Positions 28,872-37,561 of a stretch of DNA of 64,000 nt are shown here, piece after piece. The notes under the pieces are model-generated. The model was not told the DNA's origin. It was given only the letters and a program-made list of their open reading frames with translations, and ran no database searches. This DNA is from Xanthomonas vesicatoria ATCC 35937 (lineage in GTDB: Bacteria; Pseudomonadota; Gammaproteobacteria; Xanthomonadales; Xanthomonadaceae), in NCBI RefSeq assembly GCF_001908725.1, contig NZ_CP018725.1, forward strand, positions 2,232,001-2,296,000. The letters run 5' to 3'. The position numbers were made by a program, and so were the translations under genes. Every line of letters begins with the position of its first letter. Position 1 is the first letter of the stretch.

Positions 28872-28897
28872 AACGCCCGGGAGCATTCCTGGGCGTT
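28872..28897 (+). terminator. Second hairpin before topA
   Basis: AACGCCCGGGA and TCCTGGGCGTT pair over the loop GCAT (11 bp, one G-T). With the hairpin at 28833 it separates the dprA-smg-GYF genes from topA. Confidence 0.5.
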
Positions 28898-28988
28898 AAC
28901 GTGTGGGAAACGGCCGATCTGCTTCCCTCGACCGGCCAATTAGGCCACGCTACCCGCCCCCCGGGCTCCGCCCCAAGAATTTGCCACC

Positions 28989-31499
28989 ATGCCCAAGCAC
29001 CTGCTCATCGTCGAATCGCCTGCCAAGGCCAAGACGATCAATAAATACCTCGGCAAGGACTTCACCGTCCTGGCCTCGTATGGGCACGTGCGTGATCTCG
29101 TCCCCAAGGAGGGCGCGGTCGACCCGGACAACGGCTTTGCGATGCGCTACGACCTGATCGAGAAAAACGAGAAGCATGTCGAAGCCATCGCCCGTGCCGC
29201 CAAGGGCGCCGACGACATCTATCTGGCGACCGACCCGGACCGCGAGGGCGAGGCGATCAGCTGGCACATCGCCGAGATCCTGAAAGAGCGCGGCCTGCTG
29301 AAAGACAAGACGATGCAGCGTGTGGTGTTCACCGAGATCACGCCCCGCGCGATCAAGGAAGCCATGCTCAAGCCGCGCGCGATCGCCGCCGATCTGGTGG
29401 ACGCGCAGCAGGCGCGGCGCGCGCTGGACTATCTGGTGGGCTTCAACCTGTCGCCGGTGCTGTGGCGCAAGGTGCAGCGCGGGCTGTCGGCCGGCCGCGT
29501 GCAGTCGCCGGCGCTGCGCATGATCGTCGAGCGCGAAGAAGAGATCGAAGCCTTCATTGCGCGCGAGTACTGGTCGATCGATGCGCATTGCCGGCATCCG
29601 TCGCAGCCGTTCAACGCACGCCTGATCAAGCTGGACGGGCAGAAGTTCGAGCAGTTCACCGTCACCGATGGCGACACCGCCGAGGCGGCGCGGCTGCGCA
29701 TCCAGCAGGCCGCGCAAGGCGTGCTGCATGTCACCGACGTGGCCAGCAAGGAGCGCAAGCGTCGCCCCGCCCCGCCGTTCACCACCTCCACGCTGCAGCA
29801 GGAAGCCTCGCGCAAGCTCGGCTTCACCACGCGCAAGACCATGCAGGTGGCTCAGAAACTGTACGAAGGCGTGGCACTCGGCGACGAAGGCTCGGTCGGC
29901 CTGATCAGCTATATGCGTACCGACTCGGTGAACCTGTCGCAGGACGCGTTGTCGGAAATCCGCGACGTGATCGCGCGCGATTTCGGCACCGCGTCGCTGC
30001 CGGATCAGCCCAACGCCTACACCACCAAATCCAAGAACGCGCAGGAAGCCCACGAAGCGGTGCGTCCGACCTCCGCATTGCGCACGCCGGCGCAGGTGGC
30101 GCGCTTTTTGTCCGAGGACGAGCGCCGCCTGTACGAATTGATCTGGCGCCGTGCCGTGGCCTGCCAGATGATTCCGGCAACGCTCAATACCGTCAGCGTG
30201 GATCTGTCGGCCGGCAGCGAGCATGTGTTCCGCGCCAGCGGCACCACCGTGGTGGTGCCGGGCTTTTTGGCCGTCTATGAAGAAGGCAAGGACACCAAGA
30301 GCAGCGAGGACGAGGATGAAGGCCGCAAGCTGCCGCTGATGAAGGCCGGCGACAACATTCCGCTGGACCGCATCGTCACCGATCAGCATTTCACCCAGCC
30401 GCCGCCGCGTTTCACCGAAGCGGCGCTGGTCAAGGCGCTGGAGGAATACGGCATCGGCCGTCCGTCCACCTACGCCTCGATCATCCAGACCCTGCAGTTC
30501 CGCAAGTACGTGGAAATGGAAGGCCGCAGCTTCCGTCCCACTGACGTGGGCCGTGCGGTGTCCAAGTTCCTGTCCGGACATTTCACCCGCTACGTGGATT
30601 ACGACTTCACCGCCAAGCTCGAAGACGACCTGGATGCGGTCTCGCGGGGCGAGGAAGAGTGGATCCCGTTGATGGAGAAGTTCTGGGGCCCGTTCAAGGA
30701 ACTGGTCGAGGACAAGAAGGATTCGCTGGACAAGACCGACGCCGGCAGCGTGCGCGTGCTGGGCACCGACCCGGTCAGCGGCAAGGAAGTGAGCGCACGC
30801 ATCGGACGGTTCGGGCCGATGGTGCAGATCGGCACCGTGGAAGACGAAGAAAAGCCCACCTTCGCCTCGCTGCGTCCGGGCCAGAGCATTTATTCGATCT
30901 CGATCGAAGATGCACTGGAGCTGTTCAAGATGCCGCGCGCGCTGGGACAGGACAAGGATCAAGACGTCAGCGTCGGCATCGGCCGCTTCGGCCCGTTCGC
31001 GCGCCGCGGCAGCGTGTACGCGTCGCTGAAGAAAGAGGACGATCCGTACACCATCGATCTGGCGCGGGCGGTGTTCCTGATCGAAGAGAAGGAAGAGATC
31101 GCGCGCAACCGCGTCATCAAGGAATTCGACGGCAGCGACATCCAGGTGCTCAACGGCCGATTCGGCCCGTATATCAGCGATGGCAAGCTCAATGGCAAGA
31201 TCCCCAAGGACCGCGAGCCGGCGTCGCTGAGCTTCGAGGAAGTGCAGCAACTGCTGGCCGACACCGGCAAGCCGGTGCGCAAGGGCTTCGGTGCCAAGAA
31301 GGCCACGCTCAAGAAGAATGCAGTGAAGGATTCGGCCAAGGAGGCCAAGGACGCCGCGGCGAAAGACGCGGCAGCCAAGAAAACTGCGGTGAAGAAAGCG
31401 GCCACCAAGACCGCTGCGAAGAAAGCGCCGGCCAAGAAGACTGCGGCCAAGAAAGCGGCCAAGCGCGTGGTCAAGAAAAGCGTGAGCAAGGCGGGCTGA
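28989..31499 (+). CDS. topA: DNA topoisomerase I
   Basis: An 836-residue type IA topoisomerase that relaxes negative supercoils. The TOPRIM domain (LLIVESPAKAKTINKYLG, DPDREGEAISWH) is at residues 3-150; the active-site Tyr lies in GLISYMRTDSVNLS. The C-terminal part lacks the four-cysteine zinc ribbons of the E. coli enzyme and instead carries repeats with GRFGP cores (IGRFGPMVQ, IGRFGPFAR, NGRFGPYIS), then a tail of about 70 residues made almost only of Lys and Ala (KKTAAKK, KKAPAKK), like histone H1-type tails. The start is fixed by MPKHLLIVESPAKA. tsaC follows 8 bp downstream. Confidence 0.96.
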   Translation: MPKHLLIVESPAKAKTINKYLGKDFTVLASYGHVRDLVPKEGAVDPDNGFAMRYDLIEKNEKHVEAIARAAKGADDIYLATDPDREGEAISWHIAEILKERGLLKDKTMQRVVFTEITPRAIKEAMLKPRAIAADLVDAQQARRALDYLVGFNLSPVLWRKVQRGLSAGRVQSPALRMIVEREEEIEAFIAREYWSIDAHCRHPSQPFNARLIKLDGQKFEQFTVTDGDTAEAARLRIQQAAQGVLHVTDVASKERKRRPAPPFTTSTLQQEASRKLGFTTRKTMQVAQKLYEGVALGDEGSVGLISYMRTDSVNLSQDALSEIRDVIARDFGTASLPDQPNAYTTKSKNAQEAHEAVRPTSALRTPAQVARFLSEDERRLYELIWRRAVACQMIPATLNTVSVDLSAGSEHVFRASGTTVVVPGFLAVYEEGKDTKSSEDEDEGRKLPLMKAGDNIPLDRIVTDQHFTQPPPRFTEAALVKALEEYGIGRPSTYASIIQTLQFRKYVEMEGRSFRPTDVGRAVSKFLSGHFTRYVDYDFTAKLEDDLDAVSRGEEEWIPLMEKFWGPFKELVEDKKDSLDKTDAGSVRVLGTDPVSGKEVSARIGRFGPMVQIGTVEDEEKPTFASLRPGQSIYSISIEDALELFKMPRALGQDKDQDVSVGIGRFGPFARRGSVYASLKKEDDPYTIDLARAVFLIEEKEEIARNRVIKEFDGSDIQVLNGRFGPYISDGKLNGKIPKDREPASLSFEEVQQLLADTGKPVRKGFGAKKATLKKNAVKDSAKEAKDAAAKDAAAKKTAVKKAATKTAAKKAPAKKTAAKKAAKRVVKKSVSKAG

Positions 31500-31507
31500 G
31501 GCAGCGC

Positions 31508-32071
31508 ATGGATCACACGCTGAGCCTGGACAGCGCCGTCGCCACCCTGCGAAAGGGCGGCGTGATCGCCTACCCGACCGAAGCGGTCTGGGGGCTGGGC
31601 TGCGATCCGGCACAGGAATCCGCCGTGCTGCGGCTGCTGGAAATCAAGCGGCGCCCGGTGGACAAGGGTGTGATCGTAGTGGCGTCAGGCATCGAGGTGC
31701 TGCGCGGTTGGGTCGACATCGACGCGCTGGAACCGGCGCGCCGGGATGAAGTGCTGGCGAGCTGGCCTGGCCCGCATACCTGGATCCTGCCGGTCACCTC
31801 ACGCGCGCCGCGCTGGGTCACCGGTACGCACGATGGGCTGGCCGTACGCATCAGCGCGCACCCGCTCGTGGTGGCACTGTGCGCAGCCTGGGGGGCACCA
31901 CTGGTGTCGACCAGCGCCAACCTGGCCGGCGAGCCACCGGCACGCAGCCGCGAGGCGCTGGACCCGGCATTGCTGGCGACCATCGATGGCGTGCTGGCGG
32001 GCGATGTCGGTGGGCTGGCGCAGCCCACCCCGATCCGCGACGCACGCACCGGCCAGAGTCTGCGCGACTGA
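31508..32071 (+). CDS. tsaC: L-threonylcarbamoyladenylate synthase (TsaC/Sua5/YrdC)
   Basis: A 187-residue YrdC-domain protein that makes threonylcarbamoyl-AMP from threonine, bicarbonate and ATP, the first step of t6A37 tRNA modification. Family motifs are GVIAYPTEAVWGLGCDP, KRRPVDKGVIVVA, PGPHTWILP and LVSTSANLAGEPPARS. The length matches TsaC rather than the longer Sua5. It starts 8 bp after topA and is probably co-transcribed, as in other gammaproteobacteria. Confidence 0.93.
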   Translation: MDHTLSLDSAVATLRKGGVIAYPTEAVWGLGCDPAQESAVLRLLEIKRRPVDKGVIVVASGIEVLRGWVDIDALEPARRDEVLASWPGPHTWILPVTSRAPRWVTGTHDGLAVRISAHPLVVALCAAWGAPLVSTSANLAGEPPARSREALDPALLATIDGVLAGDVGGLAQPTPIRDARTGQSLRD

Positions 32072-32398
32072 CCGTGCGACATGCGGGCGGCCTCCGGCAC
32101 CGCAGCAAGCGGGCCGCCGGCGCCTGCGATACGACCGACACCATGCAGATCGCTCGCACCCATGCGATGTCGTGGCAAAGACGCGTTCAAACCATCGTCC
32201 GGCACGCTCCGTGCTCCAGGTCCAGCGCCAGCCCAAACAGGCACCCTTACCCAGCACCCTTACCCAGCACGTGCCGACCGGCGACCTCGCCGCTCCGGAC
32301 GCAGATTCCATCGGCCCGCCAGCTTGCCCGCAGTCGGGCCTGAGCAGCGCGCGTCTACGCACTTTGCTGCGCAGCCGCCAAGCGCGCACACTCGGCAC
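32072..32398. other. Stretch with no recognised gene
   Basis: About 325 bp between tsaC and the DUF4124 pair. A short tandem duplication (CACCCTTACCCAG twice) lies around 32243-32268. Both strands are open by GC bias but nothing looks coded. Confidence 0.4.
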
Positions 32399-33160
32399 AT
32401 GCGCCTTCTTCCAACCTTGTTGTTGCTGGCCTGCGCGCTGCCCGCCTGGGCAGCGAGCACGGCCGCCAAGCCGGACCCGAACGTGCGGGTCTACCGCTGC
32501 GTCAGCAGCACCGGGACCGTGGCTCTGCAGGATGCGCCATGCAGCAGCGGCCGCCAGCAGGTGCTGGACATGCAGCGCCCGCAGGACCCGCCGCCGCGAC
32601 CGCAACGCGTGGAGGCCCCAACCCCCGTTCCCGCTGCGCCATCGCGCGAAGTCCGCATCGTCACCGTGCAACCGCCGCAGCCGATGTACGAGTGCACCAC
32701 GGAAGAAGGCGAGCGCTATACCAGCGACAGCCCGGAAGGCAATCCGCGCTGGGTGCCGACCTGGGGGCCGGCTTATGTGGGCAATACGGCTGGCCCGCCA
32801 ATCAGCAGCGGCGGCATCCAGCGTCCGCCGATCCCGGTCAGCCCGCGCCCGGCGATTGCAGCGCAGGGAACTGCCGGACGGGGCAGCATCCGCGGCAGTG
32901 CCAGCTTCAGCGGAGGCGGCTACCAGGATGGTTATCACGGCGGCGGCTACGGCGGCACGGTGATCGTGCCGTACGGCAACGTGCAGATCCGCGACGAATG
33001 CCATGCCCTGCCCGAGCAGGAAGTCTGCGCGCGGCTGGCAGACCGGCGCTGGGAGCTGATCCGCCGCTACAACAGCGCACTGCAAAGCGAGCGCCAAGAG
33101 CTCAGCCGCGAACAACGCGGCATCGAAGCGCGCCAGCAACGCGACTGCGGCGGCGCATGA
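32399..33160 (+). CDS. Exported DUF4124-type protein, Gly/Tyr-rich
   Basis: A 253-residue exported protein: signal peptide MRLLPTLLLLACALPAWA, then a DUF4124-like N-terminal module (VRVYRCVSSTGTVALQDAPC) with paired cysteines, a proline-rich linker, a Gly/Tyr-rich stretch (GGYQDGYHGGGYGG) and a charged helical C-terminus with further cysteines. DUF4124 proteins are periplasmic and of unknown function. Its stop overlaps the next ATG (ATGA), so the two DUF4124 genes are coupled. Confidence 0.8.
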   Translation: MRLLPTLLLLACALPAWAASTAAKPDPNVRVYRCVSSTGTVALQDAPCSSGRQQVLDMQRPQDPPPRPQRVEAPTPVPAAPSREVRIVTVQPPQPMYECTTEEGERYTSDSPEGNPRWVPTWGPAYVGNTAGPPISSGGIQRPPIPVSPRPAIAAQGTAGRGSIRGSASFSGGGYQDGYHGGGYGGTVIVPYGNVQIRDECHALPEQEVCARLADRRWELIRRYNSALQSERQELSREQRGIEARQQRDCGGA

Positions 33161-33810
33161 GCCGCACCCTGTTGCTGGCGCTGCTGCTGGGCTGGGGATC
33201 GGGCGTCAATGCCCAGGACGTAGCCATCTACCGCTGCACCGATCCCGCCGGTGCGCTTACCGTACAGAACATGCCGTGCCCGAAAGGCATGCAGCAACAG
33301 AAGAAAATGATGACCGCACCGGCGGCGGTGCCGTTCGCACCGGGCGGCACGCCTGCACCTGCGCCAGTGCGTCCTGCACCAGCTACGAAGCCAGCGCCCG
33401 CTGCGCCTGTTGCCGTGCCGACTGCGCCGGCTGCCGCATCGACGCCACCGACGACGAGCTCCACCTCCACCCTGCCTCCGCCGCTGTTGTTCGAATGCAC
33501 CGCGCACGACAATGGCCGCTACTTCACCGAAGACCGCGAACCGGCCACGCGCTGTTTGCCGATGCAGACCACCAACCTGGCCGGCGGCCCGGCCACCGGT
33601 GGCGGCAGCGCCTGCGAAGTGGTCACCGACCGCTGCGCCCCGGTGCCGGACCAGAGCCTGTGCGAAGCCTGGCGCAAGCGCGCCGAGCAGGCCGAAGCGA
33701 CCTGGCGTTTCTCCGACGAGGCGCAGTCGGCCGAACGCAAGCAGCGCTACGATCAGATGCGCCGGGTGCTGGATGAAAGCCGCTGCGCGAATCCTTCGGT
33801 CACGCCCTGA
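33157..33810 (+). CDS. Exported DUF4124-type protein, Ala/Pro-rich linker
   Basis: A 217-residue exported protein related to the gene before it: signal peptide MSRTLLLALLLGWGSGVNA, DUF4124-like module VAIYRCTDPAGALTVQNMPC, a long Ala/Pro/Thr linker (about 50-105), then a cysteine-containing C-terminal module and a charged helix (WRKRAEQAEATWRFSDEAQS). The start overlaps the upstream stop codon in ATGA. The similar layout of both proteins suggests a tandem duplication. Periplasmic role unknown. Confidence 0.8.
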   Translation: MSRTLLLALLLGWGSGVNAQDVAIYRCTDPAGALTVQNMPCPKGMQQQKKMMTAPAAVPFAPGGTPAPAPVRPAPATKPAPAAPVAVPTAPAAASTPPTTSSTSTLPPPLLFECTAHDNGRYFTEDREPATRCLPMQTTNLAGGPATGGGSACEVVTDRCAPVPDQSLCEAWRKRAEQAEATWRFSDEAQSAERKQRYDQMRRVLDESRCANPSVTP

Positions 33811-33840
33811 CTGACTTTGCAGTGATGCGTGCGGGAGGGC

Positions 33841-33951
33841 GATCGATGGCAAGTGCGTCATGCCTTCGCCTCACCGAGGCCCCCATCCGCCCTTGGGTCC
33901 CCTTCCCTCGCGCTGCGGGGGGAAGTGATGCAGCTCCTGCCAACGCGGGGT
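33841..33951. repeat. Dispersed intergenic repeat, copy 1
   Basis: Starts GATCGATGGCAAGTGCGT and continues through CCCCCATCCGCCCTTGGG and a CCTTCCC...GGGGAAG palindrome. It is a diverged direct copy of 34094-34203. This type, with CCCCCATCCGCCCT, is common in Xanthomonas intergenic regions. Together the two copies fill most of the gene-free 33811-34322. Confidence 0.6.
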
Positions 33952-34093
33952 GCCTTCTGCTTGAGAAGTAGCCAAGACTTCCCCTCACTCGCGGCAACAT
34001 CCGGCCAACGTCTGCCATCATCACAGCACGCAAGGAGCTGACAGGCTTCACGCGAGTACGTGCTTGGGCTGGCACCGGTTGGGTGCGGAAGCT

Positions 34094-34203
34094 GATCGAT
34101 GGCGAGCGCGTGACGCCTGCGCAGCACCGACGCCCCCATCCACCCTCCGGGCTCCTTCCCCGCGATGGCGGGGAAGGGGTGTGATCCATGCCGACGCAGG
34201 GAT
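34094..34203. repeat. Dispersed intergenic repeat, copy 2
   Basis: Starts GATCGATGGCGAGCGCGT and continues through CGCCCCCATCCACCCTCC. It contains a perfect 10-bp hairpin CCTTCCCCGC / GCGGGGAAGG at 34154-34177. It is a direct copy of 33841-33951, about 250 bp away. It lies downstream of the SDR gene stop codon and may double as its terminator. Confidence 0.6.
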
Positions 34204-34322
34204 CTCTGGTCGCGCGCGTTGCGGATTAGCGGCCTTCTCTGGTCAACCGTCTTTTCGTTTACACGCCGTTGCCACATCGGCCGCAGCCGCCTGACAGTGG
34301 CCGCAGTCGCGCGCCGGTGAGG

Positions 34323-35099
34323 TTAGAACCCGTAACGCAGAAACCCGCCATCCACCGCGATGCATTCGCCGGTGATGTAGCTGGCCGCAGGCAGGCACAA
34401 AAAGCCCACGGCTGCGGCGACTTCTTCGGGCTCGCCGATGCGGCGCATCGGGGTGCGCTCGATCACCTGTTCGTAGTAGTCCGTATCCGACAACGGGCCG
34501 GAAGTGCGCCGCGTGCGGATGTACCACGGCGCGACCGCATTGACGCGGATGCCGTCCTCGGCCCATTCCACCGCCAGGTTGCGCGTCATCTGCTGCAGCG
34601 CGGCCTTGGTCATGCCGTAGGGCGCGCCGCTACGCACATGGGTGATACCCGACACGCTCCCCACGTTGACGATGGCCGAGGCGGCATGCCGGGTCAGTAA
34701 CGGATGCGCATACCGCGACAATTCGAACGCGGAAAACACATTGGTTTCGAAGATGCCTCGCCACTCGTCTTCGGTGTAATCGATCGCGGCGCGGGTGGTG
34801 TTGCCGCCGGCATTGTTGATCAGCAGATGCAGGCCGTCGGCGTGGTCTTCCACCCAGTCCAGGATCGCGCGGCGTTCTTCATCGTCGGAGACATCGGCCG
34901 CCAGCCCGTGCAGTTCGCGCTCGGGGAACTCTTCGGCCAGCTCGTCGCGTGCCTGTGCCAATGCATCGGCATCGCGCGCCACCATCAGCAGGTCCGCGCC
35001 GAAGCCGAGCAGTTCGCGTGCGATGGCCAAACCGATGCCGGCACTGGCGCCGGTGATGAGGGCGGTCTGTCCATCCAGCCGCCAACGGTGCGTTGTCAC
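34323..35099 (-). CDS. Short-chain dehydrogenase (tropinone reductase-like)
   Basis: A 258-residue classical SDR, an NAD(P)H-dependent oxidoreductase. The cofactor motif TGASAGIG is at about 17-24, NNAG near residue 94, and the catalytic Ser-Tyr-Lys set in [19 protein letters not shown]; the end [15 protein letters not shown] is typical. The overall pattern is nearest to tropinone-reductase-like SDRs, but bacterial members have no known substrate. It is divergent from the small lipoprotein gene. Confidence 0.88.
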   Translation of the reverse strand: MTTHRWRLDGQTALITGASAGIGLAIARELLGFGADLLMVARDADALAQARDELAEEFPERELHGLAADVSDDEERRAILDWVEDHADGLHLLINNAGGNTTRAAIDYTEDEWRGIFETNVFSAFELSRYAHPLLTRHAASAIVNVGSVSGITHVRSGAPYGMTKAALQQMTRNLAVEWAEDGIRVNAVAPWYIRTRRTSGPLSDTDYYEQVIERTPMRRIGEPEEVAAAVGFLCLPAASYITGECIAVDGGFLRYGF

Positions 35100-35205
35100 G
35101 TGGGTGATCCTCTTTCAAGACGCAAAAAAACAGCCGCGCGGCGCAGTTGACGCAGCCCGCGACAGCGGCGTTAGGATACCTGCCACGCCGAGTGAGGTCC
35201 TGACG

Positions 35206-35421
35206 ATGAAACTGCACTGGATGTTTGCCGCCGTTCTGATGGTGTCGCTGGCTGGCTGCCAGCGCCCGCAACCGGCGCCCACCGACCAGAAGCCCGACCC
35301 GCAGGCCACCGCCTTGCGCGACCACATCCAGCAGCCGTTGAACAAGGCGCACGCGGTGCAGGCCGCCACCGACCAGGCTGCCGAAGATCAGCGCAAGGCC
35401 ATCGATGCCGCCACGCAATAA
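35206..35421 (+). CDS. Small lipoprotein
   Basis: A 71-residue precursor with a lipoprotein signal peptide MKLHWMFAAVLMVSLAGC; the lipobox is LAGC, so Cys18 is lipidated. The mature part is Gln/Asp/Ala-rich and helical (ALRDHIQQPLNKAHAVQAA), about 54 residues, with no recognised domain. GAGG lies 8 nt before the ATG. Function unknown. Confidence 0.8.
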   Translation: MKLHWMFAAVLMVSLAGCQRPQPAPTDQKPDPQATALRDHIQQPLNKAHAVQAATDQAAEDQRKAIDAATQ

Positions 35422-35506
35422 GCGCCACGCGGCGTAGGCGCGTTCACCTCTGCGGCGCCATGCCAGGCGGCCCGCACGCGGCAAGCCCACGCAGGATGCG
35501 ACATAG

Positions 35507-35539
35507 ACGACAACGCCGGCACAAGGCCGGCGTTGTCGT
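35507..35539. terminator. Bidirectional terminator, 14-bp stem
   Basis: ACGACAACGCCGGC (35507-35520) and GCCGGCGTTGTCGT (35526-35539) form a perfect 14-bp stem with a 5-nt loop, between the convergent lipoprotein gene and sppA. It can serve both. Confidence 0.75.
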
Positions 35540-35565
35540 TGCGATCAGTGGCGTGGTGTGCCGCC

Positions 35566-37467
35566 TCAGAACCCGCAGAAGCAGTACGCCAGCGCCTTGA
35601 CCGGCGTGCCGCCGGCCTTGCTGTCGTGCACGGCGCTTTCAACGAAGCGCAGCTGCGTGTCCACTTCCGGCAGCGAGCGCGCCACCATGGCGCGGGCCAT
35701 GCCCGAGTCACTCAGCATCCACGCACCCATGCGGCTGCCGGCGAATCCGCTCATGAACTGCGAGAACGGCGTGGCCGGCTTTTCCACATAGCGCACGCGG
35801 AACTTGCCCTTGCTCAGCTTGGCACGGTTGGCCGCATCGGCCACCGCTTCCTGCATGCCGCCGAACGCATCCACCAGGCCGTGTTGCTTGGCCTGCGCAC
35901 CGCTCCACACGCGGCCGCGGGCAACCTTGTCGATGGCCTCCACCGACTGGTGACGCGCCTGCGCCACCTTGCCGGTGAAATCGGCGTAACCCTTGTTGAT
36001 CACCGCCTGGATGACCTGGCCCGCGGCTGGGTCCAGCGGACGGGTGATGTCGAAGGCGCCGGCAAAGCGCGTGGTGCCCACGCCATCGGTGTGCACGCCG
36101 ATCTTGTCCAGCGCGCGGGTTAAATTGGGCACCATGCCGAAGATGCCGATCGAGCCGCTGATGGTCGACGGGTCGGCATAGATGCGATCGGCGTTCATGC
36201 TGATCCAGTAGCCGCCCGAGGCCGCCAGATCGCCCATCGACACCACCACCGGCTTGCCGGCCTGCTTGAGCGCGACCACTTCGCGACGGATCTGCTCGGA
36301 GGCGAATACTTCGCCGCCGGGCGAATCCACCCGCAGCACCACCGCCTTGACCTCGTCGTCGTCGCGCGCCTGACGCAGCAACGCGGCGGTGGACTCGCCA
36401 CCGATACGGCCGGCCGGCTGCTCGCCGCCACTGATCTCGCCGGCCGCCACCACCACGGCCACCTGCGGACGGCTGTCCATCGGCGAACGCTGCGCCTGCA
36501 ACTGGCTCAGGTAATCGTTGAAGCCGATATTGCGGAAGCCGCTGTCGGCATCGCTGTCGGCCACGCCGCGCTTGGTCAGCAGCGCATCGACGTCTTCGCG
36601 GGTCTTGAGTCCGTCGACCAGTTTCTGCTGCAGCGCGAACTTGGCCAGATCGCCGCCCGCCGCCACCACGCCTTCAGGCAGCGTGTCGATGCCGGCAGTC
36701 AGCTGCGCCGGGGTGAGCTTGCGCGCGGTGCCGACATCGCCCAGGTAGCGCTGCCACACGTCGTTCATCCAGAACAGATCCGCTTCCTTGGCATCGGCCG
36801 AGGCCGCGTCGAGGATGTACGGCTCGGCCGCGGACTTGTACTCGCCCACACGGAACAGGTGCACGTCCACGCCGAGCTTGTCCTGCAGGCCTTCGCGGAA
36901 GTACTGGCGATATCGGCCAAGGCCTTCCAGCAGAACGCTGCCCATCGGGTCCAGGTACACCTCGTTGGCCTGCGCGGCGAGCAGGTACTGGCCCTGGCTC
37001 ATGCTCTCGCTGAAGGCGACGATCTGCTTGCCGGACGCGCGCAGCTTTTGCAGCGCGGCGGCCACCTCGCGCTGCGAGGCGAAGCCCGACGGCTGCAGCT
37101 TGTCCAGATTCAGCAGCACCCGCTCGATCTTGCGGTCCTTGCCGGCCGCTTCGATCACCCGTACCAGGTCGCGCAACTGCACCTCTTCGGCACTCTTGTC
37201 GCCCACGGCCTTGGCCAGCGAGCGGCTCACCGGGTCGGCACTGAACTGTTCGACCAGCGTGCCCTCGGGGTTGATCACCAGCGTGGTGCGCTCGGCCAGC
37301 GGCTTGGTCCCGTCGCCGCGCGCCATGGCCACCACGACCAGCAGCAGCAACAGCAACAGGAAACCGAAGAACACCAGGTTGAAGATCAGGCGCCGGGTGA
37401 AATTCATCACGTCCCACAGGCCGACAAAGAAACTGGCGATGGGACTACGACGCACGGGGTGGTTCAT
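35566..37467 (-). CDS. sppA: Signal peptide peptidase SppA, long form
   Basis: A 633-residue inner-membrane serine protease of the long (67K-type) SppA family, which degrades leftover signal peptides in the periplasm. An N-terminal transmembrane segment (LIFNLVFFGFLLLLLLLVVV) anchors it. Two tandem S49 domains follow: the catalytic Lys is in the N-terminal half (GEYKSAAEPY), and the Ser nucleophile in the C-terminal half in SMGDLAASGGYW, the split dyad of E. coli SppA. The length fits. The gene is followed by the bidirectional terminator. Confidence 0.95.
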   Translation of the reverse strand: MNHPVRRSPIASFFVGLWDVMNFTRRLIFNLVFFGFLLLLLLLVVVAMARGDGTKPLAERTTLVINPEGTLVEQFSADPVSRSLAKAVGDKSAEEVQLRDLVRVIEAAGKDRKIERVLLNLDKLQPSGFASQREVAAALQKLRASGKQIVAFSESMSQGQYLLAAQANEVYLDPMGSVLLEGLGRYRQYFREGLQDKLGVDVHLFRVGEYKSAAEPYILDAASADAKEADLFWMNDVWQRYLGDVGTARKLTPAQLTAGIDTLPEGVVAAGGDLAKFALQQKLVDGLKTREDVDALLTKRGVADSDADSGFRNIGFNDYLSQLQAQRSPMDSRPQVAVVVAAGEISGGEQPAGRIGGESTAALLRQARDDDEVKAVVLRVDSPGGEVFASEQIRREVVALKQAGKPVVVSMGDLAASGGYWISMNADRIYADPSTISGSIGIFGMVPNLTRALDKIGVHTDGVGTTRFAGAFDITRPLDPAAGQVIQAVINKGYADFTGKVAQARHQSVEAIDKVARGRVWSGAQAKQHGLVDAFGGMQEAVADAANRAKLSKGKFRVRYVEKPATPFSQFMSGFAGSRMGAWMLSDSGMARAMVARSLPEVDTQLRFVESAVHDSKAGGTPVKALAYCFCGF

Positions 37468-37561
37468 GGAAAACTCCGTCGAAAAGACGCTACGTACGAA
37501 ACGTACGAATCAATGGTGCCCAGCATACCGGCTGCGCAATGCGCGCGGCATGCGCTGAAAG

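Noticed and set aside
28950-31613. An 887-residue open frame opposite topA
   Set aside because: It mirrors the topA codons; in GC-rich DNA the antisense third frame stays open. The product is His/Arg/Leu-rich with no motif.
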